Assembly (NCBI GenBank): GCA_002720745.1 | Contig: PBJO01000011.1 | Span: 39,445-103,444 of the forward strand | DNA from: Balneola sp. | GTDB lineage: Bacteria > Bacteroidota > Rhodothermia > Balneolales > Balneolaceae | Reading direction: 5' to 3' | Length of the DNA stretch: 64,000 bases | Shown here: positions 1-7,424 of the stretch, piece by piece | Layout: the number at the start of each line of letters is the position of its first letter | Position numbering within the stretch: the first letter of the stretch is position 1 | Program-made: the position numbers and the translations under genes | The notes under the pieces: generated by a model | The model's database searches: none | What the model was told of the DNA's origin: nothing | The model's input: only the letters and a program-made list of their open reading frames with translations

Positions 1-1
1 T

Positions 2-613
2 CCTGATCATATCAAACCCGAAAAAAGCAAACCTGAACGAAATAAACAATTCACAATTCGATATTTTGGCAATTTAAAAATAAATCAATATCCAAATGCT
101 TTTTTAGAAGCCCTTAGCCAAATCGAAAAGGAATCTCCAAAAATAGCCTGCCGAATGCGTTTCGAATTCTTTGGGAGTTTAGATTCCACTATAGAAGCAG
201 ATTTAGAGTCAACGTGTAACAAGATTTCATTTGAAAAGAACGCGTTCATTCAGCACTCAAGTATGATGGGCTTACTACCCAAGAGTGATCTTTTGCTTCT
301 ATCCATTGGAAACTCGAAAAATAGTAGCTATGCCTTATCTACAAAAGTATTTGAATACATGATTTCCGGATCTAAAGTTCTTGGTATTGGCCCCATTCAA
401 GGCGCAGCAGCAGAAATAGTTAACACGACAGGCATTGGGGAGTTTTTTGAGAGAGCAGATATGAATGGGGTTTATACCTATCTTATTGAATGTTTTAAGG
501 AATATGAGCGCGATAACCAAGCCTTAAATGAAAGGAACTTGGCTATGAATAAATACAGCTTTATTCAGTTAAGTAAACAGTTAGATTCGATCTTAAAAGA
601 GCTTATTCATTAG
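2..613 (+). CDS. Glycosyltransferase, C-terminal part (5' end outside window)
   Basis: The frame is open from base 2 without a stop, so the first internal Met (155) is not the start and the gene begins before the window. About 203 residues are visible. The segment starting FTIRYFGNLK looks like the first strand of the second Rossmann domain of a GT-B enzyme. The later stretch STKVFEYMISGSKVLGIGP matches the family-4-like region that holds the nucleotide-sugar donor. It probably transfers a sugar in assembly of a surface glycan, since it abuts the polysaccharide genes. It is convergent with the acyl ligase, with one base between the two stops. Donor and acceptor cannot be inferred. The family call is fairly firm, the exact role is not. 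Confidence 0.75.
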   Translation, partial: PDHIKPEKSKPERNKQFTIRYFGNLKINQYPNAFLEALSQIEKESPKIACRMRFEFFGSLDSTIEADLESTCNKISFEKNAFIQHSSMMGLLPKSDLLLLSIGNSKNSSYALSTKVFEYMISGSKVLGIGPIQGAAAEIVNTTGIGEFFERADMNGVYTYLIECFKEYERDNQALNERNLAMNKYSFIQLSKQLDSILKELIH

Positions 614-614
614 T

Positions 615-2084
615 TTATGGCTTTTTTTGAGCCTTTTTAGTAATCAATGCCTTTCTTTTCTTCTTACCAGTATGGGCATGTGGTATACTATCCACATAAT
701 TAAACTTTGTTGGTATTTTGTATGAATCAAGCGATTCACGCAAAAAATGAACCCATTCATACTTTGTGAGCTGTTCGCTTCTTGAAATGATATACGCATA
801 TATTTGTTCTCCAGTTAGATCATTTTCCAATGAGATGCAAGCACAATCCTGTACGGATGGATGCTGTAGAATCTGATGCTCAATTTCTTGAGGAAATTCT
901 TTTTTGCCTCCAATATTCATTACATCGTCATTTCTACCTTTCATTTGAATGTGACCGCTGGCTTTATGAATCCCAAGATCCCCCGTTCTAAACCATCCAT
1001 CTACCAAAACCTGATGACTTCGCTCTGGGTCATTCCAATAACCAGGTGTTTGAATAGAACCTTTTACCATAATTTCACCTATCTCTCCAGTAGGTAAGGG
1101 AGTCATCGATTCATTCATAATAGCAACTTCTACATTTGGCGAGGGCTTACCCAAGGTATCTAAATGGGCTGCATCGTCATGAAATTCAGTAAATATATTG
1201 GCCGCGACCTCTGTCAACCCATAATGCATACAGATTCGAGTGGATGAAAGCTGCTCTGCTAAATCTCTTTTTTGTGCAGCTGACATGGGCATGCTACCAA
1301 ATTCAATGTATTTTAACTTCTGAAAATAGGGTATATAATGATCTTTCATGAGTTTTTTCATAACCTGAAAACCGGTAGGCACCATACATAAACCAGTGGC
1401 ACCATCTGAAATATGATCAAAAAACCGCTGGGGAAACATAAATCCCTCTTCTAACACAGCGGTAGCTCCCATCATCAAGTTTACACGTAACCTCCGAAGA
1501 CCAAAGGCATGATATAATGGCAAAGGGATTATTTCTTTATCATCATGAGTATTCCCAATGAATTCGTTAGAATTTCTAACCCCAGCCAAAATATTTAAAT
1601 GACTCAGTTGTACTCCTTTTCGAGAACCTGTCGTACCTGTAGTGAATAAGATATCCGCGATCTCATTGCTTTCAGGAAAAGGATTTATTAACTCTGGTTG
1701 ACGTGTATCGATATCCTGTTCCAAATCTTCAAAGGGAAAATTAGCTTCTAAAGTAGTTGGAAATAATGATAAGGCAGGATTGATTTGAAGGTAAAGTGCA
1801 TTACGCTCTACTGATGTCATCCTTGCATCAACCGGTACAGCAACTGCTCCTATTCGATGGCAGGCTAAATAAATTGCCGAAAAGCGTAAAGATGACTGAC
1901 CATGAAAGAGTATTCTATCTCCTCTGTAAACTCCTTTAGCAATAAAATAGTGAGCATATGCTTTCACCCACTGCCCAAGTTCTGCATAGCTAAGCGAATT
2001 TTCCTTCCATATTATAGCCGTTTTATTTGGCTTCTCTTCAATTACTTGAAAGAAGGAATGAATAATGGAAGAGGAAGGTGACAT
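615..2084 (-). CDS. AMP-forming acyl-CoA/acyl-ACP ligase (ANL superfamily)
   Basis: This 489-residue adenylate-forming enzyme would activate a carboxylic acid as acyl-AMP and pass it to a thiol. Visible core motifs are the P-loop-like FTTGTTGSRKG at about 147-157, the HYGLTEVA motif, WFRTGDLG, the hinge-type GRNDDVMNIGGKKE, and a C-terminal TGKKKRKAL that carries the usual catalytic lysine region. The family is usually 500-550 residues, so it is compact but complete. Its start lies 5 bp after the stop of an acyl carrier protein gene in the same operon. The thiol acceptor may therefore be that ACP rather than CoA, which is inference. The acid substrate is unknown. It could also be a free-standing NRPS-like adenylation domain, but no other NRPS parts are present. 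Confidence 0.85.
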   Translation of the reverse strand: MSPSSSIIHSFFQVIEEKPNKTAIIWKENSLSYAELGQWVKAYAHYFIAKGVYRGDRILFHGQSSLRFSAIYLACHRIGAVAVPVDARMTSVERNALYLQINPALSLFPTTLEANFPFEDLEQDIDTRQPELINPFPESNEIADILFTTGTTGSRKGVQLSHLNILAGVRNSNEFIGNTHDDKEIIPLPLYHAFGLRRLRVNLMMGATAVLEEGFMFPQRFFDHISDGATGLCMVPTGFQVMKKLMKDHYIPYFQKLKYIEFGSMPMSAAQKRDLAEQLSSTRICMHYGLTEVAANIFTEFHDDAAHLDTLGKPSPNVEVAIMNESMTPLPTGEIGEIMVKGSIQTPGYWNDPERSHQVLVDGWFRTGDLGIHKASGHIQMKGRNDDVMNIGGKKEFPQEIEHQILQHPSVQDCACISLENDLTGEQIYAYIISRSEQLTKYEWVHFLRESLDSYKIPTKFNYVDSIPHAHTGKKKRKALITKKAQKKP

Positions 2085-2089
2085 TCAGC

Positions 2090-2314
2090 TCACGATAATT
2101 CTTCAATGATTTGTTTAAAATGAGCTACTGATTCTAGTTTTACTATTTTTTCGGTAGTAATTTCAATGTCGTATTCATCTTCTATAGCGGTAATAATATT
2201 AATATGACCTAAGGAATCCCATTCAGGAATGTCTTTAGGACAAGTTTCTTCATTTATTTGGGCATCTGGTGACAACATCAGTGTTTGTCTAATCAGTTCT
2301 TCTATGTTGTTCAT
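2090..2314 (-). CDS. Acyl carrier protein
   Basis: A small acidic protein with the 4'-phosphopantetheine attachment motif WDSLGHI. The modified serine is the S of DSL, at residue 34 when counted from the ATG used here. The helical pattern and length (about 74 residues) fit dedicated carrier proteins. I chose the ATG at 2314. A GTG at 2326 would instead give a 4-bp overlap with the upstream acyltransferase gene and is a real alternative. It is unlikely to be the fatty-acid-synthesis AcpP, because it sits between an acyl ligase and an LpxD-like acyltransferase. It probably carries the acyl group from the ligase to that transferase. Confidence 0.85.
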   Translation of the reverse strand: MNNIEELIRQTLMLSPDAQINEETCPKDIPEWDSLGHINIITAIEDEYDIEITTEKIVKLESVAHFKQIIEELS

Positions 2315-2322
2315 TACTGTTC

Positions 2323-3246
2323 TCACATTTTAGGAATAATTCTACGCCCAATAGCTTGGTAGCGATCAGGAATAGTTTGAGTTACTGTTGCACCTAATGC
2401 AACAAATGCATGATCTCCAATACTAAGTTTATTTAGTATAGTGGCTCCAGGACTAATCCAAACATGATCTCCAATAGTAGTAGAACCAGCAATAGAAACC
2501 GCACCTGTAATAAGACAATGCTTACCAATTTGCACATTATGTGATATATGCACCGCTTTAGAGATCTTAGTTCCTTCACCGATTACCGTATCTTGAATAG
2601 CACCCCGGTCAATAGTACTACCGGCTCCTACCTCTACCCGATTGGATATTCGTACCCCACCATTATGTGGAAATCGCTCCCATACTCCATCAGAAGTTTT
2701 AGCTAGGCCGAAACCTTCAGCACCTAAAACTACACCAGCTTCAATGACTGCTTCCTCTCCAATTACCACCCCATCATAGAGGTGACAATTACCATGAATA
2801 TTAGTTTTAGCGCCAATAACGCACTTACCAATTGTGCAATTAGGTCCTATGCTAGCTGTAGCATCTATCTCTGCTTCAGGATGTACTACGCAACTGGGAT
2901 GTACTCCCGTTTCGTTTGTTTTAACAGTAATTGATCGAATCATCCTAGTAAAGGCAAGTTTTGGGTCTTCCACCTTAATTAGTGTCTTTGTGGATTTCAT
3001 TTTCGAACTCAACACTATGCGCATATCACACACAACAACGGTTGCCTTTGTTTTTTCAACAATCTGTTGTTTGTTATCTGCGCTTGGATGACACCAGGTA
3101 ATAGCTTTTTTGCTTGGGCCGTAAGTTTTGTCTTCAATAGAAGCAACGATATGTAGTTGATGATTATCAGCCAGGCCCTCACGGCTATAGGCTGCGGTCA
3201 TCACTTCTAAAAGTTCATCCAGAAAAAAAGGCTGTTTGTAGGCCAT
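2323..3246 (-). CDS. LpxD-like sugar N-acyltransferase (left-handed beta-helix)
   Basis: A 307-residue hexapeptide-repeat protein. Residues from about 113 onward show repeated [IV]G-x4 turns. The segment HISHNVQIGKHCLI at about 233-246 followed by SIAGSTTIG closely resembles the active site of LpxD, and His236 would match its catalytic histidine. LpxD moves a hydroxyacyl chain from ACP to the 2-amino group of a UDP-glucosamine derivative. The N-terminal domain here is shorter than and different from canonical LpxD (about 340 residues). It also lies beside its own ACP and ligase. I infer an O-antigen sugar N-acyltransferase rather than the lipid A enzyme, but a housekeeping LpxD role cannot be excluded from this window. 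Confidence 0.8.
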   Translation of the reverse strand: MAYKQPFFLDELLEVMTAAYSREGLADNHQLHIVASIEDKTYGPSKKAITWCHPSADNKQQIVEKTKATVVVCDMRIVLSSKMKSTKTLIKVEDPKLAFTRMIRSITVKTNETGVHPSCVVHPEAEIDATASIGPNCTIGKCVIGAKTNIHGNCHLYDGVVIGEEAVIEAGVVLGAEGFGLAKTSDGVWERFPHNGGVRISNRVEVGAGSTIDRGAIQDTVIGEGTKISKAVHISHNVQIGKHCLITGAVSIAGSTTIGDHVWISPGATILNKLSIGDHAFVALGATVTQTIPDRYQAIGRRIIPKM

Positions 3247-3280
3247 AAATACTGATACTCAGGTTACGTCAGAAATTAAA

Positions 3281-3919
3281 CTACAATTTAAGTCTTTTGA
3301 CTTCAAATGCCTCAGCAAACATCTCATTAACCTGCACCCCACGGATACGAGCTAAGCCCTCAATAAATTCTTTTGTAAAATAAGGACGCTGTTTCTCGAA
3401 CTGTGAATCATATGCTAACATCATCTTCCACTTAAGATCTAAATGCCGCTGCTTTAGTGGCACAAATGCTTGGGTATCAAAACTGATGTGATTCCAAGGA
3501 AGTTCATATCCCCAGATACTAACTTGTTTAAATGCTCTCAAACCTTCGTTGTGAACGACCTGATGATCTTGATGCAAATCACTACCTGATGGAACCAATA
3601 CTAAATCTGGTTTGATTTGCTGACGTAACTTAATCAATTCTTCAAGCAACTCTTGTCGGTGATAAGACAACATTCTAACCTGATAGTCATAAACAAATAG
3701 CTGCTCTTTAGGGATACCTAGAATATCCATAGACTCATGGAATTCATTTCTTAGTTGTTCAGGATTGGCTCCTTCTGACAGTGAGGCTCTGGCAGTAGAA
3801 AAAGCGGCTACAAAGATCTTTTTACCCTCTTCTAAAAAGCGCGCGATCGTTCCACCACAACCCAATTCGGCATCGTCGGTGTGTGGGGCTAGAATAAGTA
3901 CTGTTTGGATGCTTTGCAT
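3281..3919 (-). CDS. PIG-L/LmbE family N-deacetylase
   Basis: A 212-residue metal-dependent deacetylase of the PIG-L family, whose members remove acetyl from N-acetylglucosamine-type sugars. The N-terminal metal motif appears as APHTDDAELGCGGTI (residues 11-25), with Thr where most members have Pro in the HPDDE-type signature. The second metal-binding element is HQDHQVVHNEG near the middle. No signal peptide is seen, so it acts in the cytosol. It lies 34 bp upstream of the LpxD-like acyltransferase gene. Deacetylation would expose an amine for that enzyme, which suggests an acyl exchange on a sugar. The substrate is unknown. Confidence 0.85.
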   Translation of the reverse strand: MQSIQTVLILAPHTDDAELGCGGTIARFLEEGKKIFVAAFSTARASLSEGANPEQLRNEFHESMDILGIPKEQLFVYDYQVRMLSYHRQELLEELIKLRQQIKPDLVLVPSGSDLHQDHQVVHNEGLRAFKQVSIWGYELPWNHISFDTQAFVPLKQRHLDLKWKMMLAYDSQFEKQRPYFTKEFIEGLARIRGVQVNEMFAEAFEVKRLKL

Positions 3920-3933
3920 AGGGCTAATTTAGT

Positions 3934-4614
3934 TTATTGTACTTTTTTATAAAAAATATGTTCAATCTTAGACAGACTTCGCTTCGAACGAATATGATTT
4001 TTTATTACAGCTAGATTAGATAACTGAGTTGTATTGATTAATGTAAATGGATAGCCTATGTGGTTGATCAGGAATTGCTGCATCTTAATATGCAATTTTT
4101 TTCCACGTGCTTTTGGGATAACCCCTGTCATTAGTCCCTTATATGTTTGCTCATCATTTATTTTTAACATAAAAAATCCAACCATTTCTTCGCCGATTTC
4201 AACAACAGCGGTTAAAACACTTGGATCATTTATATTGTTTGTAATTGCTGCACTGTAATATTTCTCACAAGCACTATCATTGAAGAATATTGGGTTATTA
4301 AAACGGGTTTTATATCCCTTATTTTTACACATGGATTCTTCGTTCAATGCTGAAATAAATGAATGGTCACTCTTATTGATTAAACGAATTCCTTTATACT
4401 CTTTTTGATTTGGCTCAACCTTAGTTTCAAACTGAATAAATGACTCTACCAATGAAAATCCATGTTGCTGAGCCTTAATAATTCCTGAAAAATTATCACT
4501 CAACAGCCTTAGTTCATACAGACCTTGCTTGACACACAAATTTAACATGTTCGCGGAATCCATTCTATACCATGATAAACCATAAAAATCAGTCATCCAT
4601 TGGTCTAATTTCAT
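3934..4614 (-). CDS. WecD-like GNAT acetyltransferase (dTDP-fucosamine acetyltransferase candidate)
   Basis: A 226-residue GNAT-fold protein, close to the length of E. coli WecD. The N-terminal segment TDFYGLSWYRMDS resembles the W-D-x-x-F-F-G region of WecD-type enzymes. The C-terminal half has the acetyl-CoA pattern GVIPKARGKKLHIKM followed by a helix and the NTTQLSNLAVIK strand-helix. WecD acetylates the 4-amino group of dTDP-4-amino-4,6-dideoxygalactose made by WecE, and a WecE gene lies two genes upstream. Its ATG follows directly after the stop of the hexapeptide acetyltransferase, which implies translational coupling. Similarity is moderate, so the substrate is inferred mainly from the WecE and WecF neighbours. 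Confidence 0.65.
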   Translation of the reverse strand: MKLDQWMTDFYGLSWYRMDSANMLNLCVKQGLYELRLLSDNFSGIIKAQQHGFSLVESFIQFETKVEPNQKEYKGIRLINKSDHSFISALNEESMCKNKGYKTRFNNPIFFNDSACEKYYSAAITNNINDPSVLTAVVEIGEEMVGFFMLKINDEQTYKGLMTGVIPKARGKKLHIKMQQFLINHIGYPFTLINTTQLSNLAVIKNHIRSKRSLSKIEHIFYKKVQ

Positions 4615-5106
4615 TTAATTATTTTTTTTATACGGTTTTGCGGGATTACCAAACCAAATCTCATTATCGGGAACATCTTCGCGTACTTGTGAGCACGCAC
4701 CAATTACACAATTATTCCCAATAGAGGTATTAGGCATTAGGGTAACATTAGCGCCAATCATGGTACCATGACCGATTCCCTTTACTTTTTTAACATCATT
4801 TTGTTCTAAATTTGGTGTATCTGTTAAAACAAACGAATACTTAATTAGACAATTATCACCTATGACTGCATTTGCTGAAATAGTACACCTGCTACCCATT
4901 TTAGTATTATTCCCAATGGTTACATTATTTCTTATTTCACAATATGCAGTAAATGAACAATTTGATCCGATTTTTGCCCCTTTCCTCACTATACAGAATG
5001 GTCCAATTGTTGTATTATCACCAATTTCAACATCATCCTCAACTAATGCTAAGGGATGGATTTTTACATTAGTCCCGATCATTGTGTTTTTTGAGATCAT
5101 ATTCAA
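4615..5106 (-). CDS. Hexapeptide-repeat sugar O-/N-acetyltransferase
   Basis: This 163-residue protein is almost wholly left-handed beta-helix, with a run of imperfect IG-x4 hexapeptides from residue 7 to about 140. It ends in DNEIWFGNPAKPYKK, the G-N-P-A-K-P close typical of sugar acetyltransferases of the WbbJ/QdtC/WlbB kind. It would use acetyl-CoA in the cytosol. It is packed between the WecD-like and WecE genes with 0-1 bp gaps. Two acetyltransferases of different folds in one Fuc4NAc-type block suggest that the repeat unit carries a second acetylated sugar. Whether it acts on N or O cannot be told. Confidence 0.8.
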   Translation of the reverse strand: MNMISKNTMIGTNVKIHPLALVEDDVEIGDNTTIGPFCIVRKGAKIGSNCSFTAYCEIRNNVTIGNNTKMGSRCTISANAVIGDNCLIKYSFVLTDTPNLEQNDVKKVKGIGHGTMIGANVTLMPNTSIGNNCVIGACSQVREDVPDNEIWFGNPAKPYKKNN

Positions 5107-5107
5107 G

Positions 5108-6244
5108 TTAATTATTAGTTAAAAATAATTGTGCTGCATCTATTACTCGTTGTTGCTCTCCGTGAGTTAAACTAAAGAAAATAGGTAAACGAACGAGCTT
5201 TTGAGCATTTTCCACTGTTCTAGGTAAATGATAACTATCTAAATGTTGATGGGCAAAATTACTGGTATGTAGTGGTACATAATGAAAGACAACCAGTATG
5301 TTTTTACTTTTCATGTGGCTTATAAAGCTATCTCGTTGTTCTGAACTTTCTAGTAGTAAATAGAACATATGAGCATTTGAAATAGTGCTATTGGGCACAA
5401 TTGGTAGAGTAACTATATTTTTATCAAACTCTGAAAAAGCCTTATGGTATCGTTGATAGAGTTCATTCCTTTTGAGTTGAATTTCATCCAAGTATTCTAA
5501 TTGAGCTTTTAGAACGGCCGCATTAATATCCGATGGTAGAAAGCTTGACCCGATATCTACCCATGAATACTTATCCACCTCTCCCCTATAAAATTTACTT
5601 CTATTAGTCCCTTTCTCTCTGATAATCTCAGCTCTTGCTTTTAAACATGGGTCATTGATAATTAATGCACCACCTTCTCCCATGGAGATATTTTTAGTTT
5701 CATGGAAAGAATAACAGCCCAGATGGCCAATTCCACCTAAATATTTATCTTTGTATTGCGCATTTATTCCCTGTGCCGCATCTTCTACTACCCAAAGTTC
5801 ATGCCTCTGGGCAATGTCCATAATAGTATCCATTTCACAGCTAACCCCTGCATAGTGTACGGGCATAATTGCCTTTGTATAATTGGTTATGGCTTGTTCA
5901 ATCAACCTCTCATCTATATTTTGAGTGTCTGGACGGATATCAACAAACACGGGTTTAGCACCTCTTAATACTACAGCATTTGCCGTTGAAACAAATGTAT
6001 AAGAAGGCATTATAACTTCATCACCCGGACCAATATCTATAAGTAACATTGCCATTTCTAATGCATGTGTCCCACTCGTTGTCAGAAGAACTTTTTCTAA
6101 GCCAAATTTCTCTTCTATAAATGATTGGCACCAGTGCGTGTAAAACCCATCACCTGAAACCTTATTCTTAAGGTATGCATCTTCTATATACTTTAGTTCT
6201 GGCCCGTATAAATTTTGTCTATTAAATGGTATTCGGTCTATCAT
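5108..6244 (-). CDS. wecE: dTDP-4-amino-4,6-dideoxygalactose transaminase
   Basis: A 378-residue DegT/DnrJ/EryC1/StrS aminotransferase that converts dTDP-4-keto-6-deoxyglucose to dTDP-4-amino-4,6-dideoxygalactose with glutamate and PLP. It resembles E. coli WecE (RffA) along its full length: IPFN at the N-terminus, DIGPGDEVIMPSYTFVSTAN, PVHYAGVSCEMDTIM, EDAAQGI, SFHETKNIS and VFHYVPLH. Lys184 in HETKN is the PLP lysine. It shares a 4-bp overlap with the end of the WecF-like gene upstream. The function assignment is among the firmest in this locus. Confidence 0.9.
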   Translation of the reverse strand: MIDRIPFNRQNLYGPELKYIEDAYLKNKVSGDGFYTHWCQSFIEEKFGLEKVLLTTSGTHALEMAMLLIDIGPGDEVIMPSYTFVSTANAVVLRGAKPVFVDIRPDTQNIDERLIEQAITNYTKAIMPVHYAGVSCEMDTIMDIAQRHELWVVEDAAQGINAQYKDKYLGGIGHLGCYSFHETKNISMGEGGALIINDPCLKARAEIIREKGTNRSKFYRGEVDKYSWVDIGSSFLPSDINAAVLKAQLEYLDEIQLKRNELYQRYHKAFSEFDKNIVTLPIVPNSTISNAHMFYLLLESSEQRDSFISHMKSKNILVVFHYVPLHTSNFAHQHLDSYHLPRTVENAQKLVRLPIFFSLTHGEQQRVIDAAQLFLTNN

Positions 6245-7329
6245 TCTTTGTTAAATAAATCTAATAACTGTTTTACTAAGGTTTTTTTTGAAAAAACTTC
6301 ACCCATTATACGACGATTAGATTTGGACTGGGTTTCTAAAATTGGTTTTAATGTAATGTCTTCCGATGAACCAATAATTATTCCCAATTTTTTAAAATAT
6401 ACGGAATGATTTGCCTCAGGACGCAAATAAACAGTTGCACCGTTTGCTAATAAATAGGTAATATTCCCCATACCTTGTTGTCTCTCTTGGGGAAAGATAG
6501 CCATATTAATTTCGGATAAATAACTACGGTAGCTGCTTAAAGAAAGAAGTTTCGGGACAGGAATAAAATTATCACCAAACAATTTATAACCTATAGTTTT
6601 GATTTGCTCTAAATTCTCATTAAAACCGTATGATAGAGGCATATATAATGAGTAATCATCCTTAGTTGATAAACGTTGATAGAGTTGATTTAATATTCTC
6701 ATATGCTCATTTGATGGATCAGCCGAATGACCAATCATTATTTTCATTGAAGTTTGTTGAATAAATTCAACGGGTTCTGGTTCAGGCTTTTCTGTGAAAT
6801 CAATTACGTTACTTGGATATTTGAACGACCAAATAGGTGTTGAATCAATATTAAAAAATGTCCTGATATCATTATACTCTCCTGGCATACCTACTGCTAT
6901 ATAACCAATATTCCGTACCGCCTTTGTTTGAATCAAAAGCAGGATCTTATCTCTAAAATTAAGAGTGGACTTTTTAAATTTATGTAATTCTGCACCCCAA
7001 TAGAACCATACTCCTTTTTCTCGAAATAATGGCGCACCTAGAAGGATTATAAGCATAGTCAATAATTCATTAAGTCCATGTAGAATTACTTTGTCAGCCC
7101 GAATTAATTCCTTACTAAAGCGCCATAAAAAGAAGGGTTGCAAAATCAAGTTAAAAAGAGAGTACTTTTGGAGTACTATATGTTGATTGCTAGATACTAA
7201 TTGCTCATCCTTTTTTTTCCACACAAAATAAAGGTGGCTATTCTCTCGGTCTACCTCATTTACAAACTCAATGAAATCCCTTATTAGAATACTTTCAGTG
7301 CCAATATGTACGACGTGCTTTTTAATAAT
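6241..7329 (-). CDS. wecF: WecF-like TDP-Fuc4NAc transferase (non-canonical start)
   Basis: Resembles the WecF/4-alpha-L-fucosyltransferase family (GT56), which adds Fuc4NAc to the lipid-linked precursor at the inner face of the membrane. Family hallmarks are FYWGAELHKF, MIGHSADPSNEH, PLSYGFNENLEQIKTIGYKLFG, and FPQERQQGMGNITYLL followed by a V-Y-L-R. The first usual start codon is GTG at 7224 (327 residues), but the frame upstream encodes KKHVVHIGTESILIRDFIEF, which looks like the family N-terminus. The frame stays open to a TAA at 7330-7332 and holds no ATG, GTG or TTG before 7224. The first codon after the stop is ATT (7327-7329), giving about 362 residues, near E. coli WecF (359). Either a rare ATT start or an upstream frameshift is needed. 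Confidence 0.75.
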   Translation of the reverse strand: MIKKHVVHIGTESILIRDFIEFVNEVDRENSHLYFVWKKKDEQLVSSNQHIVLQKYSLFNLILQPFFLWRFSKELIRADKVILHGLNELLTMLIILLGAPLFREKGVWFYWGAELHKFKKSTLNFRDKILLLIQTKAVRNIGYIAVGMPGEYNDIRTFFNIDSTPIWSFKYPSNVIDFTEKPEPEPVEFIQQTSMKIMIGHSADPSNEHMRILNQLYQRLSTKDDYSLYMPLSYGFNENLEQIKTIGYKLFGDNFIPVPKLLSLSSYRSYLSEINMAIFPQERQQGMGNITYLLANGATVYLRPEANHSVYFKKLGIIIGSSEDITLKPILETQSKSNRRIMGEVFSKKTLVKQLLDLFNKE

Positions 7330-7424
7330 TTAATGATTTATGTACCAGCTTATAACGAACGCAAGGTAAAAAATAATTATGTGTATATTTAATCTAACAT
7401 AGTCTAGACCTTAACTTCTTCTAT

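Noticed and set aside
619..638. GGCT/AGCC with T-run after the first glycosyltransferase gene
   Set aside because: The stem is only 4 bp and lies in the coding end of the acyl ligase. It may help termination, but the evidence is too weak to list.
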